Positions 19,117 through 29,488 of a stretch of DNA of 64,000 nucleotides are shown piece after piece; position 1 is the stretch's first letter, and every line of letters starts with the position of its first letter. The position numbers and the translations under genes are program-made. The stretch comes from Litoreibacter albidus (GTDB lineage: Bacteria; Pseudomonadota; Alphaproteobacteria; Rhodobacterales; Rhodobacteraceae): contig NZ_FNOI01000004.1 of the NCBI RefSeq assembly GCF_900107015.1, forward strand, positions 62,001 through 126,000, in the 5' to 3' direction. The notes beneath the pieces are model-generated. The model worked only from the letters and a program-made list of their open reading frames with translations, did no database searches and was not told the origin of the DNA.

Positions 19117-19149
19117 GGCGGCGGGCTTGGTTTTCCTTGGCCCGCCGCC
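19117..19149 (+). terminator. Hairpin between the convergent eno and anmK genes
   Basis: GGCGGCGGGC (19117-19126) pairs with GCCCGCCGCC (19140-19149) around a 13-base T-rich loop. There is no clean T-tract after the stem, so it may be a weak or factor-assisted terminator, or a 3'-end stabiliser for eno mRNA. Confidence 0.5.
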
Positions 19150-19162
19150 TGTCGTTCCCGCG

Positions 19163-20275
19163 CTATGGATGGCTGATCGTGCCCCCGCCGACATTGGCCG
19201 CAACGCCCGTGGTACTCGGGCAACTGGTGGGCAATCCGCGTGCGACACGCACCGCGAGATAGGCAAACGCCTGCGCTTCCAGCATATCCCCATCAAGCCC
19301 GTGGTCATCAATATCGTCCACCCGCAGCCCAGTTAGGGCACGAAGACGCGCCATGATATGTGCATTCCGCCGCCCCCCGCCGCACACCAGTATTTGCGCG
19401 GGCGTCTTTGGCATATGCTCCATCGCGCGGGCAACGGCAGCCGCGCAGCACTCCGCAAGCGTCGCTGCAGCGTCCGCATCCTCAAGATCCGCCACGCGAT
19501 CCGAGAGCCCGTTGAAGTCGTCACGGTCCAGCGATTTAGGCGGCATCTTGTGAAAATACCCGTGGTTCAAAAATGCGGTCACAATCTCCGTATTGGCCGT
19601 GCCCTGCGTCGCAAGCGCGCCGTTTTGGTCGTATGCTTGGCCCAAGCGCGCCTGCATGAGATCGTTGAGAGGCGCATTCGCCGGCCCAGTGTCAAACGCC
19701 AAAAGCGCCCCCGATTGCTGAGGGGCGTCATAGCTCGGGTCAACATAAGTGACGTTGCCCACCCCGCCGAGGTTCAGAAAAACGGTCGGCGCGGGCAGCT
19801 TCAGATATTTGGCACACGCAAAGTGGAAAAACGGCGCCAGCGGCGCCCCCTGCCCGCCCAACTGAACATCAGCGGTGCGAAAGTCCCAAACGACAGTGCG
19901 TTGCAATATCTCTGCCAGCAAAGCGCCATCACCGGTTTGGTGCGTGCGCTGGTTCGCTGGGTCATGCGCTAGGGTTTGCCCGTGAAACCCGATAATTTCC
20001 GGCGCTTGTTCCAGATCAACAGTCATCATGCGCGACAAAAGCGCCGCGTGAACAGTCTCCACCATTTCTGCGGCTTGGGCGACATCAGCGCCATCACTCC
20101 ACTGCCCCAAGGCCGCCGCGATCTTCGCGCGTTCCTCAGGGCTATACGGGCGGTAGTCACTTTCCCCGAACGCGGTGATGGTCTCCCCGTCGGTGCGAAG
20201 CAGCGCGGCATCGACCCCGTCAAGCGATGTGCCCGACATTGCGCCGAGCGCCCAGATTGGACCTGCTATTTTCAA
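19163..20275 (-). CDS. anmK: Anhydro-N-acetylmuramic acid kinase
   Basis: Phosphorylates and opens 1,6-anhydroMurNAc to MurNAc-6-phosphate in cell-wall recycling. The 370-residue product has the ASKHA-type N-terminal ATP motif [13 protein letters not shown], the segment [27 protein letters not shown] with the catalytic region [12 protein letters not shown], and [11 protein letters not shown] near the C-terminus. These fit AnmK throughout its length. It is divergent from tyrS, an arrangement I recall as common in Rhodobacterales. Confidence 0.93.
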   Translation of the reverse strand: MKIAGPIWALGAMSGTSLDGVDAALLRTDGETITAFGESDYRPYSPEERAKIAAALGQWSDGADVAQAAEMVETVHAALLSRMMTVDLEQAPEIIGFHGQTLAHDPANQRTHQTGDGALLAEILQRTVVWDFRTADVQLGGQGAPLAPFFHFACAKYLKLPAPTVFLNLGGVGNVTYVDPSYDAPQQSGALLAFDTGPANAPLNDLMQARLGQAYDQNGALATQGTANTEIVTAFLNHGYFHKMPPKSLDRDDFNGLSDRVADLEDADAAATLAECCAAAVARAMEHMPKTPAQILVCGGGRRNAHIMARLRALTGLRVDDIDDHGLDGDMLEAQAFAYLAVRVARGLPTSCPSTTGVAANVGGGTISHP

Positions 20276-20342
20276 TGGCTTTCCCTTCGCCCTGCGCGCG
20301 CCTATAAGGCGCGGAACACTGTTTTGTTGGGACGATACTCTA

Positions 20343-21593
20343 ATGACCTACCATGCCAAATCCGAATTTCTGACCGTGATGATAGAACGTGGCTTTCTGG
20401 CCGATTGCACTGACTATCAAGGTTTGGATGAGGCGTTGATCAAAGGTGTGGTGCCCGCCTATATCGGCTATGACGCGACGGCGAAATCGCTGCACGTCGG
20501 CCACCTCATGAACATCATGGTATTGCGCTGGTTCCAAAAGACCGGCGGCAAGCCAATTACCCTTATGGGCGGCGGCACAACCAAGGTGGGTGACCCAAGC
20601 TTCCGCTCCGACGAGCGCCCGTTGCTCGATGATGCGGCTATCGCGTCCAACATTGAGGGCATGCAGCAGGTTTTCGCTAAATACCTCGCCTATGGCGAGG
20701 GTGGCACCGACGCCATCATGCTGAACAACGCTGAGTGGCTGGACGGGCTCAACTACCTCGATTTCCTGCGCGACATCGGGCGGCATTTTTCGGTGAACCG
20801 GATGCTCAGCTTCGAGAGCGTCAAATCGCGGCTGGATCGCGAGCAGTCGCTGTCATTCCTCGAGTTCAACTACATGATCCTGCAAGCGTATGATTTCCTA
20901 GAGATCAATCGCCGCTATGGCTGCCTGTTGCAGATGGGCGGCTCCGACCAATGGGGCAACATCGTGAACGGTATCGACCTGACGCGGCGCGTCTTGGATC
21001 ACGAGATCTACGGCCTCACAACGCCGCTGCTGACCACCTCTGACGGTCGCAAGATGGGCAAGTCGCAAGGCGGCGCGATCTGGCTGAACGGCGACATGCT
21101 GTCGCCCTATGAGTTCTGGCAATTCTGGCGCAATACAACCGACGCGGATACCGGCAAGTTCTTAAAAATATTCACCGAACTGCCAGTGACTGAATGCGAC
21201 CGCTTGGGCGCCCTTGAGGGTTCCGAAATCAACGCGGCCAAAATCATTCTCGCCAACGAAGTGACGGCGATGCTGCACGGTCGTGCCGCCGCAGAGGCGG
21301 CGGAAGCAACAGCGCTCGAAGTCTTCGAGAAGGGCGGCACAGGCGATGATTTGCCAACACTGGCGCTGACGGCTGAGGACTTGGGCGAAGGCATCTCTAT
21401 CGTCCAACTGATCGTGCGGTCCGGCCTTGCTGGGTCCGGCAAAGAAGCCAAGCGCCTGATCTCCGACAACGGCGCGAAGCTGAACGACGAGATCATCACA
21501 GATGCAGGCCTGTTCATCACCGCAAATGAATTGGCAGAACCGCTGAAGCTCTCCGCAGGCAAAAAGCGCCATGCGCTGGTGACATTGAGCTAA
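20343..21593 (+). CDS. tyrS: Tyrosyl-tRNA synthetase
   Basis: Class I aminoacyl-tRNA synthetase of 416 residues, starting [19 protein letters not shown]. An ATG far upstream would lie in the anmK start region and is rejected. The HIGH motif appears as HVGHLMN and the KMSKS motif as KMGKSQGG. The tyrosine-binding blocks [16 protein letters not shown] and [12 protein letters not shown] are clear. A C-terminal S4 RNA-binding domain ([23 protein letters not shown]) completes the protein. A GC-rich hairpin follows the stop. Confidence 0.96.
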   Translation: MTYHAKSEFLTVMIERGFLADCTDYQGLDEALIKGVVPAYIGYDATAKSLHVGHLMNIMVLRWFQKTGGKPITLMGGGTTKVGDPSFRSDERPLLDDAAIASNIEGMQQVFAKYLAYGEGGTDAIMLNNAEWLDGLNYLDFLRDIGRHFSVNRMLSFESVKSRLDREQSLSFLEFNYMILQAYDFLEINRRYGCLLQMGGSDQWGNIVNGIDLTRRVLDHEIYGLTTPLLTTSDGRKMGKSQGGAIWLNGDMLSPYEFWQFWRNTTDADTGKFLKIFTELPVTECDRLGALEGSEINAAKIILANEVTAMLHGRAAAEAAEATALEVFEKGGTGDDLPTLALTAEDLGEGISIVQLIVRSGLAGSGKEAKRLISDNGAKLNDEIITDAGLFITANELAEPLKLSAGKKRHALVTLS

Positions 21594-21609
21594 CGGCCGA
21601 AAATTTCCA

Positions 21610-21630
21610 GTCGGGGGCCGCGCCCCCGAC
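21610..21630. terminator. Hairpin between convergent tyrS and maeB
   Basis: GTCGGGGGC (21610-21618), loop CGC, GCCCCCGAC (21622-21630). On the minus strand the stem is followed by TGGAAATTTTC, on the plus strand by CCAAATAAAATC. Neither is an ideal T-tract; it probably marks the shared 3' end. Confidence 0.5.
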
Positions 21631-21667
21631 CCAAATAAAATCGGGCCGAAGGCACATTGGGATCAAG

Positions 21668-23962
21668 CTACCCGTAATGCGCGACTGGCGTACCGGCAAT
21701 CGCCGACACGTTCAGCAAGCCACGCGCTGTGATAGACGGCGTCACGATATGTGCCTTATTGCCCATCCCCATCAGGATCGGCCCAACCTCCAAGCCGCCG
21801 GCCTTCATTTTCAAGATGTTACGCACACCGGACGCGGCGTCCGTGTTTGCAAACACCAGCACATTCGCCGCGCCGTCGAACCGGCTGTCGGGCATGATAC
21901 GGGCGCGCAGATCCTGATCCAGCGCCGCATCCGCGTGCATCTCGCCTTCGTACATGAAATCCCTTGGCGACGCGTCCAATATATCCAACGCCCCCCGCAT
22001 GCGGCGGCCGGTATCGCAATCAAGATTGCCGAATTGGGAATGCGAACAAAGCGCTATTTTCGGGTCCAGCCCGAACCGGCGCACGTGTCGCGCGGCCGCG
22101 ATCACTGTCTCGGCAATTTGCTCGGATGTCGGCTCCGGATGGACATGGGTGTCCGCGATGAACAGCGGCCCATCTTCCAAAATCATTAACGAAAGCGCCC
22201 CGACGGGGTGTAACTCTTGCGTGCCCAAAACCTGCGTGACGTAGTTCAGGTGCCACAGGTACTGACCGAAGGTGCCGCAAATAAGGCTATCCGCATCGCC
22301 GCGATGCACCATGACCGCGCCAATGGCGGTCGTGTTGGTGCGCATGATGGCGCGGGCCAAATCCGGCGTCACGCCGCGACGCGCCATAATGCCGTGATAG
22401 GTCTGCCAGTAGTCGCGGTACCGCGGGTCGTCGCTTGGGTCGACCAGTTCAAAATCGCGCCCGGGCTTAATGGATAGCCCTGCACGCTCCGCGCGGCGCT
22501 CGATCACTTCTGGGCGGCCAATCAGGATAGGCTTGTCAGTGGTGTCTTCCAGCATTGCGTTCGCTGCACGCAGCACGCGCTCACTTTCGCCTTCGGTAAA
22601 CACAATCTTGCGCGACACGGTGCTGGCGGCCTCAAAAACAGGCCGCATGATAAGCGCCGATTTAAAGACGGACCCGTCCAGTTCCGCCTTGTAGCTTTCC
22701 AGGTCTTCCAACGGGCGCGTCGCCACGCCGCTGTCCATCGCGGCCTTCGCCACAGCGGAGGCCACGACGCCGATCAGGCGCGGATCGAACGGTTTGGGGA
22801 TCAGGTAGTCAGCACCGAAGGTCAACTGCTCGCCCTGATAGGCAGCGGCTGCCTCGGCAGAGGTGGTCGCGCGCGCCAAGGCCGCGATGCCCTCAACACA
22901 GCCGATTTTCATCTCGTCATTGATCGTTGTCGCGCCGACGTCCAGCGCCCCACGGAAAATGAACGGAAAGCACAGCACGTTGTTTACTTGGTTCGGGTAA
23001 TCGCTGCGCCCCGTGGCAATGATCGCATCGGGTGCAATCTTGCGCGCCTCGTCCGGCATGATCTCCGGTGTGGGGTTGGCCAATGCAAAAATGATCGGCT
23101 GGGACGCCATTTTAGCAACCATTTCCGGCTTTAGAACGCCGGGGCCAGACAGGCCAAGGAACAAATCCGCGCCATCCATAACGTCATCCAGCGTGCGCAG
23201 GTCCGAGGCTTGGGCGAATGCGGCTTTCTGCGGGGTCATCTCTTCGGTGCGGCCCTCATAAACCAGACCCGCAATATCGCAGAGCCACACGTTCTCGCGC
23301 TTCACACCAAGCTTGAGCAGCATGTTGAGACAGGCAATACCAGCGGCCCCGCCGCCCGTGGAGACGATTTTTACGTCCTCGAACTTCTTACCCGCCACCA
23401 GCAGCGCGTTTGTTGCCGCCGCACCGACCACGATGGCCGTGCCGTGTTGGTCGTCGTGAAAAACCGGAATATCCATTCGCTCGCGGCAAATATCTTCCAC
23501 AATGAAACAGTCGGGGGCCTTGATGTCCTCAAGGTTAATCGCTCCGAATGTCGGCCCCAAGGCGCAAACGATTTCGGCCAGTTTTTCTGGGTCCTTCTCG
23601 TCCACCTCAATGTCGAAGCAGTCGATATTGGCGAATTTCTTGAATAAAACCGCCTTGCCTTCCATCACCGGCTTGGACGCCAGTGCGCCGATATTCCCAA
23701 GCCCCAGAACGGCCGTCCCGTTGCTGACGACGCCCACTAGGTTGCCGCGAGAGGTATAGTCCCGTGCGGTGTCTGGGTCCGCTTTGATCTCGAGGCAGGC
23801 TTCTGCGACGCCGGGTGAATAAGCCCGCGCCAAGTCGCGCCCGTTGGCAAGCGGCTTGGTCGCGCGGACCTCCAGCTTGCCCGGTTTAGGGAAGCGGTGG
23901 TAATCCAAAGCAGCCTGACGAAGGGCATTTTGGCGGTCTTCTTCGGTGCGTTCATCTGACAT
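21668..23962 (-). CDS. maeB: NADP-dependent malic enzyme with phosphotransacetylase-like domain
   Basis: Oxidatively decarboxylates malate to pyruvate, yielding NADPH. The 764-residue protein has the malic enzyme catalytic domain first ([40 protein letters not shown]). A phosphotransacetylase-like C-terminal domain of about 330 residues follows; in MaeB this domain usually regulates through acetyl-CoA instead of acting catalytically. The start is set at 23962 ([11 protein letters not shown]) because AGGAGGG sits just upstream; the seven residues before it are unlikely to be translated. A perfect 22-base palindrome directly upstream suggests regulation. Confidence 0.94.
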   Translation of the reverse strand: MSDERTEEDRQNALRQAALDYHRFPKPGKLEVRATKPLANGRDLARAYSPGVAEACLEIKADPDTARDYTSRGNLVGVVSNGTAVLGLGNIGALASKPVMEGKAVLFKKFANIDCFDIEVDEKDPEKLAEIVCALGPTFGAINLEDIKAPDCFIVEDICRERMDIPVFHDDQHGTAIVVGAAATNALLVAGKKFEDVKIVSTGGGAAGIACLNMLLKLGVKRENVWLCDIAGLVYEGRTEEMTPQKAAFAQASDLRTLDDVMDGADLFLGLSGPGVLKPEMVAKMASQPIIFALANPTPEIMPDEARKIAPDAIIATGRSDYPNQVNNVLCFPFIFRGALDVGATTINDEMKIGCVEGIAALARATTSAEAAAAYQGEQLTFGADYLIPKPFDPRLIGVVASAVAKAAMDSGVATRPLEDLESYKAELDGSVFKSALIMRPVFEAASTVSRKIVFTEGESERVLRAANAMLEDTTDKPILIGRPEVIERRAERAGLSIKPGRDFELVDPSDDPRYRDYWQTYHGIMARRGVTPDLARAIMRTNTTAIGAVMVHRGDADSLICGTFGQYLWHLNYVTQVLGTQELHPVGALSLMILEDGPLFIADTHVHPEPTSEQIAETVIAAARHVRRFGLDPKIALCSHSQFGNLDCDTGRRMRGALDILDASPRDFMYEGEMHADAALDQDLRARIMPDSRFDGAANVLVFANTDAASGVRNILKMKAGGLEVGPILMGMGNKAHIVTPSITARGLLNVSAIAGTPVAHYG

Positions 23963-23982
23963 GATGGCCCTCCTTACTCGCA

Positions 23983-24004
23983 ATTAGTTTAACGTTAAAC
24001 TAAT
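23983..24004. promoter_or_regulatory. 22-base perfect palindrome upstream of maeB
   Basis: Each half is ATTAGTTTAAC read inward, meeting at a central C|G step. The element lies 20 bases upstream of the maeB ATG, so a bound protein would cover the promoter or the start of the transcript. The form (AT-rich arms, central CG) is typical of LacI-family operators. It differs in sequence from the palindrome at 17737-17748 but shares GTT(A) arms and the CG centre. Confidence 0.6.
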
Positions 24005-24098
24005 CTGATTTTTTCCTGCTACTTCGCGCAAAACGGTACTCAAGGCAAGCCTTGCATCTTACGTAGCGTCGGCCCACTCTGCGCAAAACGGAGGGGTC

Positions 24099-25175
24099 AT
24101 GCCAGACATCATTGCAGAAATTCGCCTACCCACAGAGGAATTGCGCAACGACATTCCATTCTTCACAAAAACGCTCGGCATGCGGATGGATAGCATCTAC
24201 CCCGCTGATGATCCAACAGTCGCCGTGTTTTCGGGATACGGCATACGACTACGCATAGAAAAAGGCGCGCCGGAACCTACGGGCACCCTTCGCATCCTCA
24301 CCGACGCGCCCGACAGTTTTGCGGATGGTGCGCGCGAGTTGATAGCGCCAAACGGCACCCGAATTGAAATTGATGTGCGCCACCCGCCCCTTGTCATGCC
24401 GGAGACCCAGCACGCCTTCGTCGTGCGCCGTCTTGCCGACCAAGCCCCGTGGGTCATCGGGCGCGCGGGCATGCACTACCGCGACCTGATCCCAGACCGC
24501 CTTGGCGGGTCAATCATAGCGTCGCACATCCGCATTCCCGACGGCGGCCCCGTGCCCGACATGGTGCATTATCACACCGTCGGGTTTCAGCTGATTTTCT
24601 GCTACCGAGGGTGGGTTGATCTGGTCTACGAAGATCAAGGCGAGCCATTTCGCCTCCATGCTGGCAACTGCGTGATCCAGCCGCCGGAAATTCGCCACCG
24701 CGTGCTCTATGCCTCCGACAATATCGAGGTCATTGAAATCGGCGTCCCTGCGGAACATGTCACCACCATTGAGCACGACATGGCACTGCCAAACGGTCCC
24801 GCGAACCCGGACCGTGAATTCCAAGGGCAAAAGTTCGTCCACCACAGGGCGGAGGAAGCCACATGGCAACCCTTCCGCGTTCCAGGGTTCACCGCTCGCG
24901 ACACAACGATAGCCCAGAACACGCGCAACGTCGCAGGCGTTCAGGTGGTTAAGCCAGACGGGAACGCCGGTTGGTCAAGCCACAACGCGGACATCTTGTT
25001 TACCTTTGTGATGGACGGCACGATGGTGCTGCATGGTGAGGGCAAAGAACCCTACAAACTGGAACCCGGCGATGCTTTCGTCATCCCCCCTGGCATGAAA
25101 ACCAAATACGCGGAGGCGTCGGAAGATCTGGAGCTTTTGGAGGTGTCCCTCCCCGGCGTGTTCGAAACCACTTAG
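24099..25175 (+). CDS. VOC (glyoxalase-like) - double cupin fusion protein
   Basis: A 358-residue cytosolic protein with three domain-sized parts. Residues 1-95 (IAEIRLPTEELRNDIPFF and following) resemble one vicinal-oxygen-chelate module. About 140-225 form a first cupin (VHYHTVGFQLIFCYRGWVD, then PPEIRHRVLY), and about 265-350 a second (HNADILFTFVMDGTMVL, LEPGDAFVIPP). The His-x-His of cupin 1 could bind a metal. The double cupin recalls oxalate decarboxylases and ureidoglycine aminohydrolases, but no diagnostic motif settles it. It sits divergent from maeB and its stop overlaps nadK, so context gives no pathway. Function unknown. Confidence 0.75.
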   Translation: MPDIIAEIRLPTEELRNDIPFFTKTLGMRMDSIYPADDPTVAVFSGYGIRLRIEKGAPEPTGTLRILTDAPDSFADGARELIAPNGTRIEIDVRHPPLVMPETQHAFVVRRLADQAPWVIGRAGMHYRDLIPDRLGGSIIASHIRIPDGGPVPDMVHYHTVGFQLIFCYRGWVDLVYEDQGEPFRLHAGNCVIQPPEIRHRVLYASDNIEVIEIGVPAEHVTTIEHDMALPNGPANPDREFQGQKFVHHRAEEATWQPFRVPGFTARDTTIAQNTRNVAGVQVVKPDGNAGWSSHNADILFTFVMDGTMVLHGEGKEPYKLEPGDAFVIPPGMKTKYAEASEDLELLEVSLPGVFETT

Positions 25176-25939
25176 GCGAACTGCTCTTGGATTAGACGCT
25201 CTTCTAACCCGTGGCCCGGATCAAACAGGATGCGGTGCGTGACATCCGGCTCGGACGTGATCTCAACAGACACGACATTGCCAGCAGATCGCCCGTCGGC
25301 ATCAGCCATCACGGGCCGCTTCTTGGGCTGCAACACATCGAACCGCACCTTTGCCGCCTTTGGCAGCAACGCGCCTCGCCATCGGCGGGGGCGGAATGCG
25401 GACATTGCGGTTAATGCCAAAACGCCGGAGCCGATGGGCAAGATAGGACCGTGGGCGGAATAGTTATAGGCGGTGGACCCTGCAGGCGTGGACACCAGCG
25501 CGCCGTCGCACACCAACTCCCCTAACCGCTCACGCCCATCCACAAAAATACGCAACTTCGCGGCTTGCGATCCTGCGCGAAGCAACGACACCTCGTTGAT
25601 CGCAAGCGCCTCATGTACCGTCCCGTCCTCTCGGATGGCCTTCATACGCAACGGGTTGATGTCTTCTTCTTCGGCTTGGGACAGCCGGTCGCGCAAATTC
25701 GGCTCGTGGTATTCGTTCATCAAAAACCCGACGGTGCCGCAGTTCATACCGTAGACCGGCGTGTCCAGATGCTGCGTGCTGTGCAGCGTTTGCAGCATGA
25801 AACCGTCCCCCCCCAAGGCCACAATCACCGCGGCCTCCTCCAGCGGTGTGTCGCCATAGGCGTCGATCAGGGCCGCGCGGGCTTCCGTCGCCACATCCGT
25901 GTCAGAAGCCAAGAACGAGATTTTGTTTACGTCGAGCAT
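25172..25939 (-). CDS. nadK: NAD kinase
   Basis: Phosphorylates NAD+ to NADP+. The start MLDVNKISFLASD at 25939 gives 255 residues, typical of the alphaproteobacterial short form; a longer frame upstream has no similarity. The diagnostic GGDGF motif (IVALGGDGFMLQ) and NE/D motif (INEVSLLR) are present, as are STPAGSTAYNYSAHGPI and the C-terminal DPGHGLEERLI. It overlaps the end of the cupin gene by four bases on the other strand. NADP supply fits its proximity to the NADP-linked malic enzyme, although that may be coincidence. Confidence 0.93.
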   Translation of the reverse strand: MLDVNKISFLASDTDVATEARAALIDAYGDTPLEEAAVIVALGGDGFMLQTLHSTQHLDTPVYGMNCGTVGFLMNEYHEPNLRDRLSQAEEEDINPLRMKAIREDGTVHEALAINEVSLLRAGSQAAKLRIFVDGRERLGELVCDGALVSTPAGSTAYNYSAHGPILPIGSGVLALTAMSAFRPRRWRGALLPKAAKVRFDVLQPKKRPVMADADGRSAGNVVSVEITSEPDVTHRILFDPGHGLEERLIQEQFA

Positions 25940-26121
25940 AGGGGCCAAGTTTCCATGTATTTCCAAGACCTTCGCGTGCGCTAGCCGGAAACACAAGCAC
26001 ATCATAGGCAACTTTGGGGCGTGACAGAGTGTCGGGAGGCCATTTTGGTGGCTTCCGGTTCCGTCCTTTTGCCCTTAAAAGACCCCCAATTCTTGCGCTG
26101 CCCTTAGGGAAGGAAATTCCA

Positions 26122-27417
<1,296 letters not shown>

Positions 27418-27437
27418 TCCGAGCCTAAACCTTTCGA

Positions 27438-27464
27438 TAAAGCCCCCTGTTTCAGGGGGCTTTA
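27438..27464. terminator. Bidirectional intrinsic terminator, glyA / exonuclease
   Basis: TAAAGCCCCCTG (27438-27449), loop TTT, CAGGGGGCTTTA (27453-27464). A/T-rich flanks on both sides suit termination in both directions. The exonuclease stop codon TAA (27464-27462) is built into the stem. Confidence 0.88.
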
Positions 27465-28361
27465 TAGTTTCAGGCCCGCTATCTCCATGAGTTGCCGGAA
27501 GTCCGCTTCGCTTAGGATTTGGACATGGCCGCCAAATTCCGACGGATCAGGCACGCGCCCTGCGAACAACGGCATGGCGCCATCGCCGACAATCACATGC
27601 GTGGTTTTGCGCGTCACTTTCGGGCGCACGGACATACCCGCGCGCGCGGCGAGGTTCGCGGCCCGCTCCCGCGGCATATCCAGCTGTCCCGAAAACACAG
27701 CTACAGCACCGAAATAAGGCCCGTCAGGGTTGGCCTCTCGCTTGGGGTTGGTCGTGCTGCGCGGTTTTGATTGCGGGGTCAGCAAATCCTCAAAGGGAAC
27801 ATTCAGGCGCTGCTCCGCATGCAGAACAACCTGCGCGGCGGCACGTGCGTCCTCCCCCGCGTCATGGTGCAGGAACTCTAGGCGGAGCACCTTTTTCAAG
27901 TTCGCCAATCCATGCCCGCCATTACCACGTAGCTCCGGCCACGCGCGCCGCGCAATTTTAACACTATCGTCCCAACGTAAATCTGGCGTCGGCAGCTTGT
28001 TGACCCGACAAGCCGCGCCAATGGCCTTTTGGTCAAAACTGCTATGCTGGATGAGAGTATGCGCGCGAAGGAGGGGCAAGATCTGTTCAAGCGCCGCGAC
28101 AAATCCGGGTGCCCCCCGAACGGTCTGCGGCCCTATCCCGTGTAGCTGGATATTGAACGGTTCAAACCGCGTCCGTGGATCGACCAGCATGGAAAACGAC
28201 TGGATTTCATTATCTTGCTGCACACAAGCCAAACCGATCTGGCAAATGCTGGAGGCATTGGCGTTGGCTGTTTCCACATCCAATGCCACGAAGCGGAAGC
28301 TTCCGGTCGGAACCTCGGTTAGGTGGTTTAGGGTGGCGCGCGCCTCCGGCGAAAATGGCAT
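27462..28361 (-). CDS. DEDDh-type 3'-5' exonuclease with C-terminal BRCT domain
   Basis: A 299-residue protein. The N-terminal domain has the DnaQ-type exonuclease motifs: ExoI FVALDVETANA (DxE), ExoII QHSSFDQKAI and ExoIII HDAGEDARAAA, with the HxxxxD pattern. After a short linker with TTNPKREANPDG, residues about 210-297 form a BRCT domain (AVFSGQLDMPRERAANLAARAGMSVRPKVTR, split here as the characteristic glycine-containing turn, then THVIVGD). BRCT domains are known from NAD-dependent DNA ligase and bind DNA ends or phosphoproteins. The fusion suggests a repair nuclease that resembles DNA polymerase III epsilon subunits but is not the replicative proofreader. Confidence 0.85.
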   Translation of the reverse strand: MPFSPEARATLNHLTEVPTGSFRFVALDVETANANASSICQIGLACVQQDNEIQSFSMLVDPRTRFEPFNIQLHGIGPQTVRGAPGFVAALEQILPLLRAHTLIQHSSFDQKAIGAACRVNKLPTPDLRWDDSVKIARRAWPELRGNGGHGLANLKKVLRLEFLHHDAGEDARAAAQVVLHAEQRLNVPFEDLLTPQSKPRSTTNPKREANPDGPYFGAVAVFSGQLDMPRERAANLAARAGMSVRPKVTRKTTHVIVGDGAMPLFAGRVPDPSEFGGHVQILSEADFRQLMEIAGLKL

Positions 28362-28367
28362 CCTGCC

Positions 28368-29006
28368 CTACTCCGCGGCCTGCTTCGCCTCAAGTTTGCG
28401 CTGGCGTTCCTTCCAGCGCGGCATACGCACAGCCTTGCCGGCCATGTCGGAATATATGGACTCCACACGCGCCAGCGACAGCCGACCATCCGGCTTGTAC
28501 CAGCTTGTCACACCGTTCAGCATGGAAATCAGCGCCAATGTGGTCAGCTTGGTATCATCGACATCGAACAGGCCTTCGTCTTGGCCGCGCTTCAATATCC
28601 CCTCAAGCGCATTCTCGTACTGGCGACGCATCTGGCCCAACGCCTCAAAGTTGTCGGGCTCCAGATTGCGCAGTTCCATGTAAGAGATGAACACTTTCTC
28701 TGGCCGCTCTAAGTGGAACCGAATGTGGAACCGTGAAAATGTCTCCAGCTGGGCCACGGGCCCCTCCGGCTTCTCCTCAGCCTCCCATGCGTCCAGAACT
28801 TCTTGCATGTGGTCGCGCAACAGATCGAACAACAGTGACTGCTTGTCGGGCGTGTACAGATACAACGCGCCCGCCTGAACGCCGACCTCCGCCGCGATTT
28901 GGCGCATGGAGACAGCAGCGAAGCCATGCGCCGCAAAAAGCTTGAGTGCCGCCGCGCGAACGCGCGGACCAGTGATGTCGGAGTGTGATCCGGTTTTACG
29001 TGCCAT
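28368..29006 (-). CDS. TetR/AcrR-family transcriptional regulator
   Basis: A 212-residue one-component regulator. The N-terminal HTH (residues about 15-60) reads LKLFAAHGFAAVSMRQIAAE then VGVQAGALYLYTPDKQSLL, the standard TetR signature. The C-terminal ligand domain is of a type common in regulators of acyl-CoA metabolism, but no ligand can be assigned. An inverted repeat TGAAC-N4-GTTCA 15 bases upstream of its start could be its own operator. The neighbours (exonuclease, small lipoprotein) give no clue about targets. Confidence 0.87.
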   Translation of the reverse strand: MARKTGSHSDITGPRVRAAALKLFAAHGFAAVSMRQIAAEVGVQAGALYLYTPDKQSLLFDLLRDHMQEVLDAWEAEEKPEGPVAQLETFSRFHIRFHLERPEKVFISYMELRNLEPDNFEALGQMRRQYENALEGILKRGQDEGLFDVDDTKLTTLALISMLNGVTSWYKPDGRLSLARVESIYSDMAGKAVRMPRWKERQRKLEAKQAAE

Positions 29007-29020
29007 GAGCGCATGCTATC

Positions 29021-29034
29021 TGAACACACGTTCA
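29021..29034. promoter_or_regulatory. Operator candidate TGAAC-N4-GTTCA
   Basis: TGAACACACGTTCA lies in the 109-base gap between the TetR gene and the divergent small lipoprotein gene. It sits just upstream of the TetR start, so autoregulation is plausible. Confidence 0.45.
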
Positions 29035-29115
29035 TATCAAGCCCATATGTCGTGCTGGACGCCCGCGCCCCGTTCAGCCTATTGTGCGGCCTTGTATTAT
29101 ACCGGACGAACATCA

Positions 29116-29415
29116 ATGCGCTGCATCCTTTCTTTCCTCGTTTTCGCGCAGCTTTGCGCCTGCACCGCCAATCTTCCGGCTATCGACGACACCATCGGCG
29201 CGGCGGCGCGCAATGCCGATTACCCCAACCTTCAGCCGCTACCGGATTTGATCGCGCGGTCCTCCGCAGGCAGTACCATTGAGGTCGAGACGGAAGCCTT
29301 GGCCGCCCGCGTGGCCCGCTTGAAGGCCCGCGCCAACGCTTTGAAAGGGCGCACGATCATCGACGGCGCAACACGGCTGAGATTGCTGAATGCCGTCAAG
29401 GACCGCCCAGCATAA
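29116..29415 (+). CDS. Small putative lipoprotein
   Basis: A 99-residue product starting MRCILSFLVFAQLCACTANLP. The hydrophobic start followed by LCAC resembles a lipobox (cleavage before the second Cys), so it may be a lipid-anchored periplasmic protein. The rest is hydrophilic and alpha-helical, with a leucine/alanine heptad-like stretch (EALAARVARLKARANALKG). I do not recognise a family. It lies 73 bases upstream of hom and could share its transcript. Confidence 0.6.
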   Translation: MRCILSFLVFAQLCACTANLPAIDDTIGAAARNADYPNLQPLPDLIARSSAGSTIEVETEALAARVARLKARANALKGRTIIDGATRLRLLNAVKDRPA

Positions 29416-29488
29416 GCGCCTGCGCATTGCACCCTCACACAAATCGCGTTAACGAGCGCGCAACACCTTATTTTGATGGAGCATCCCT

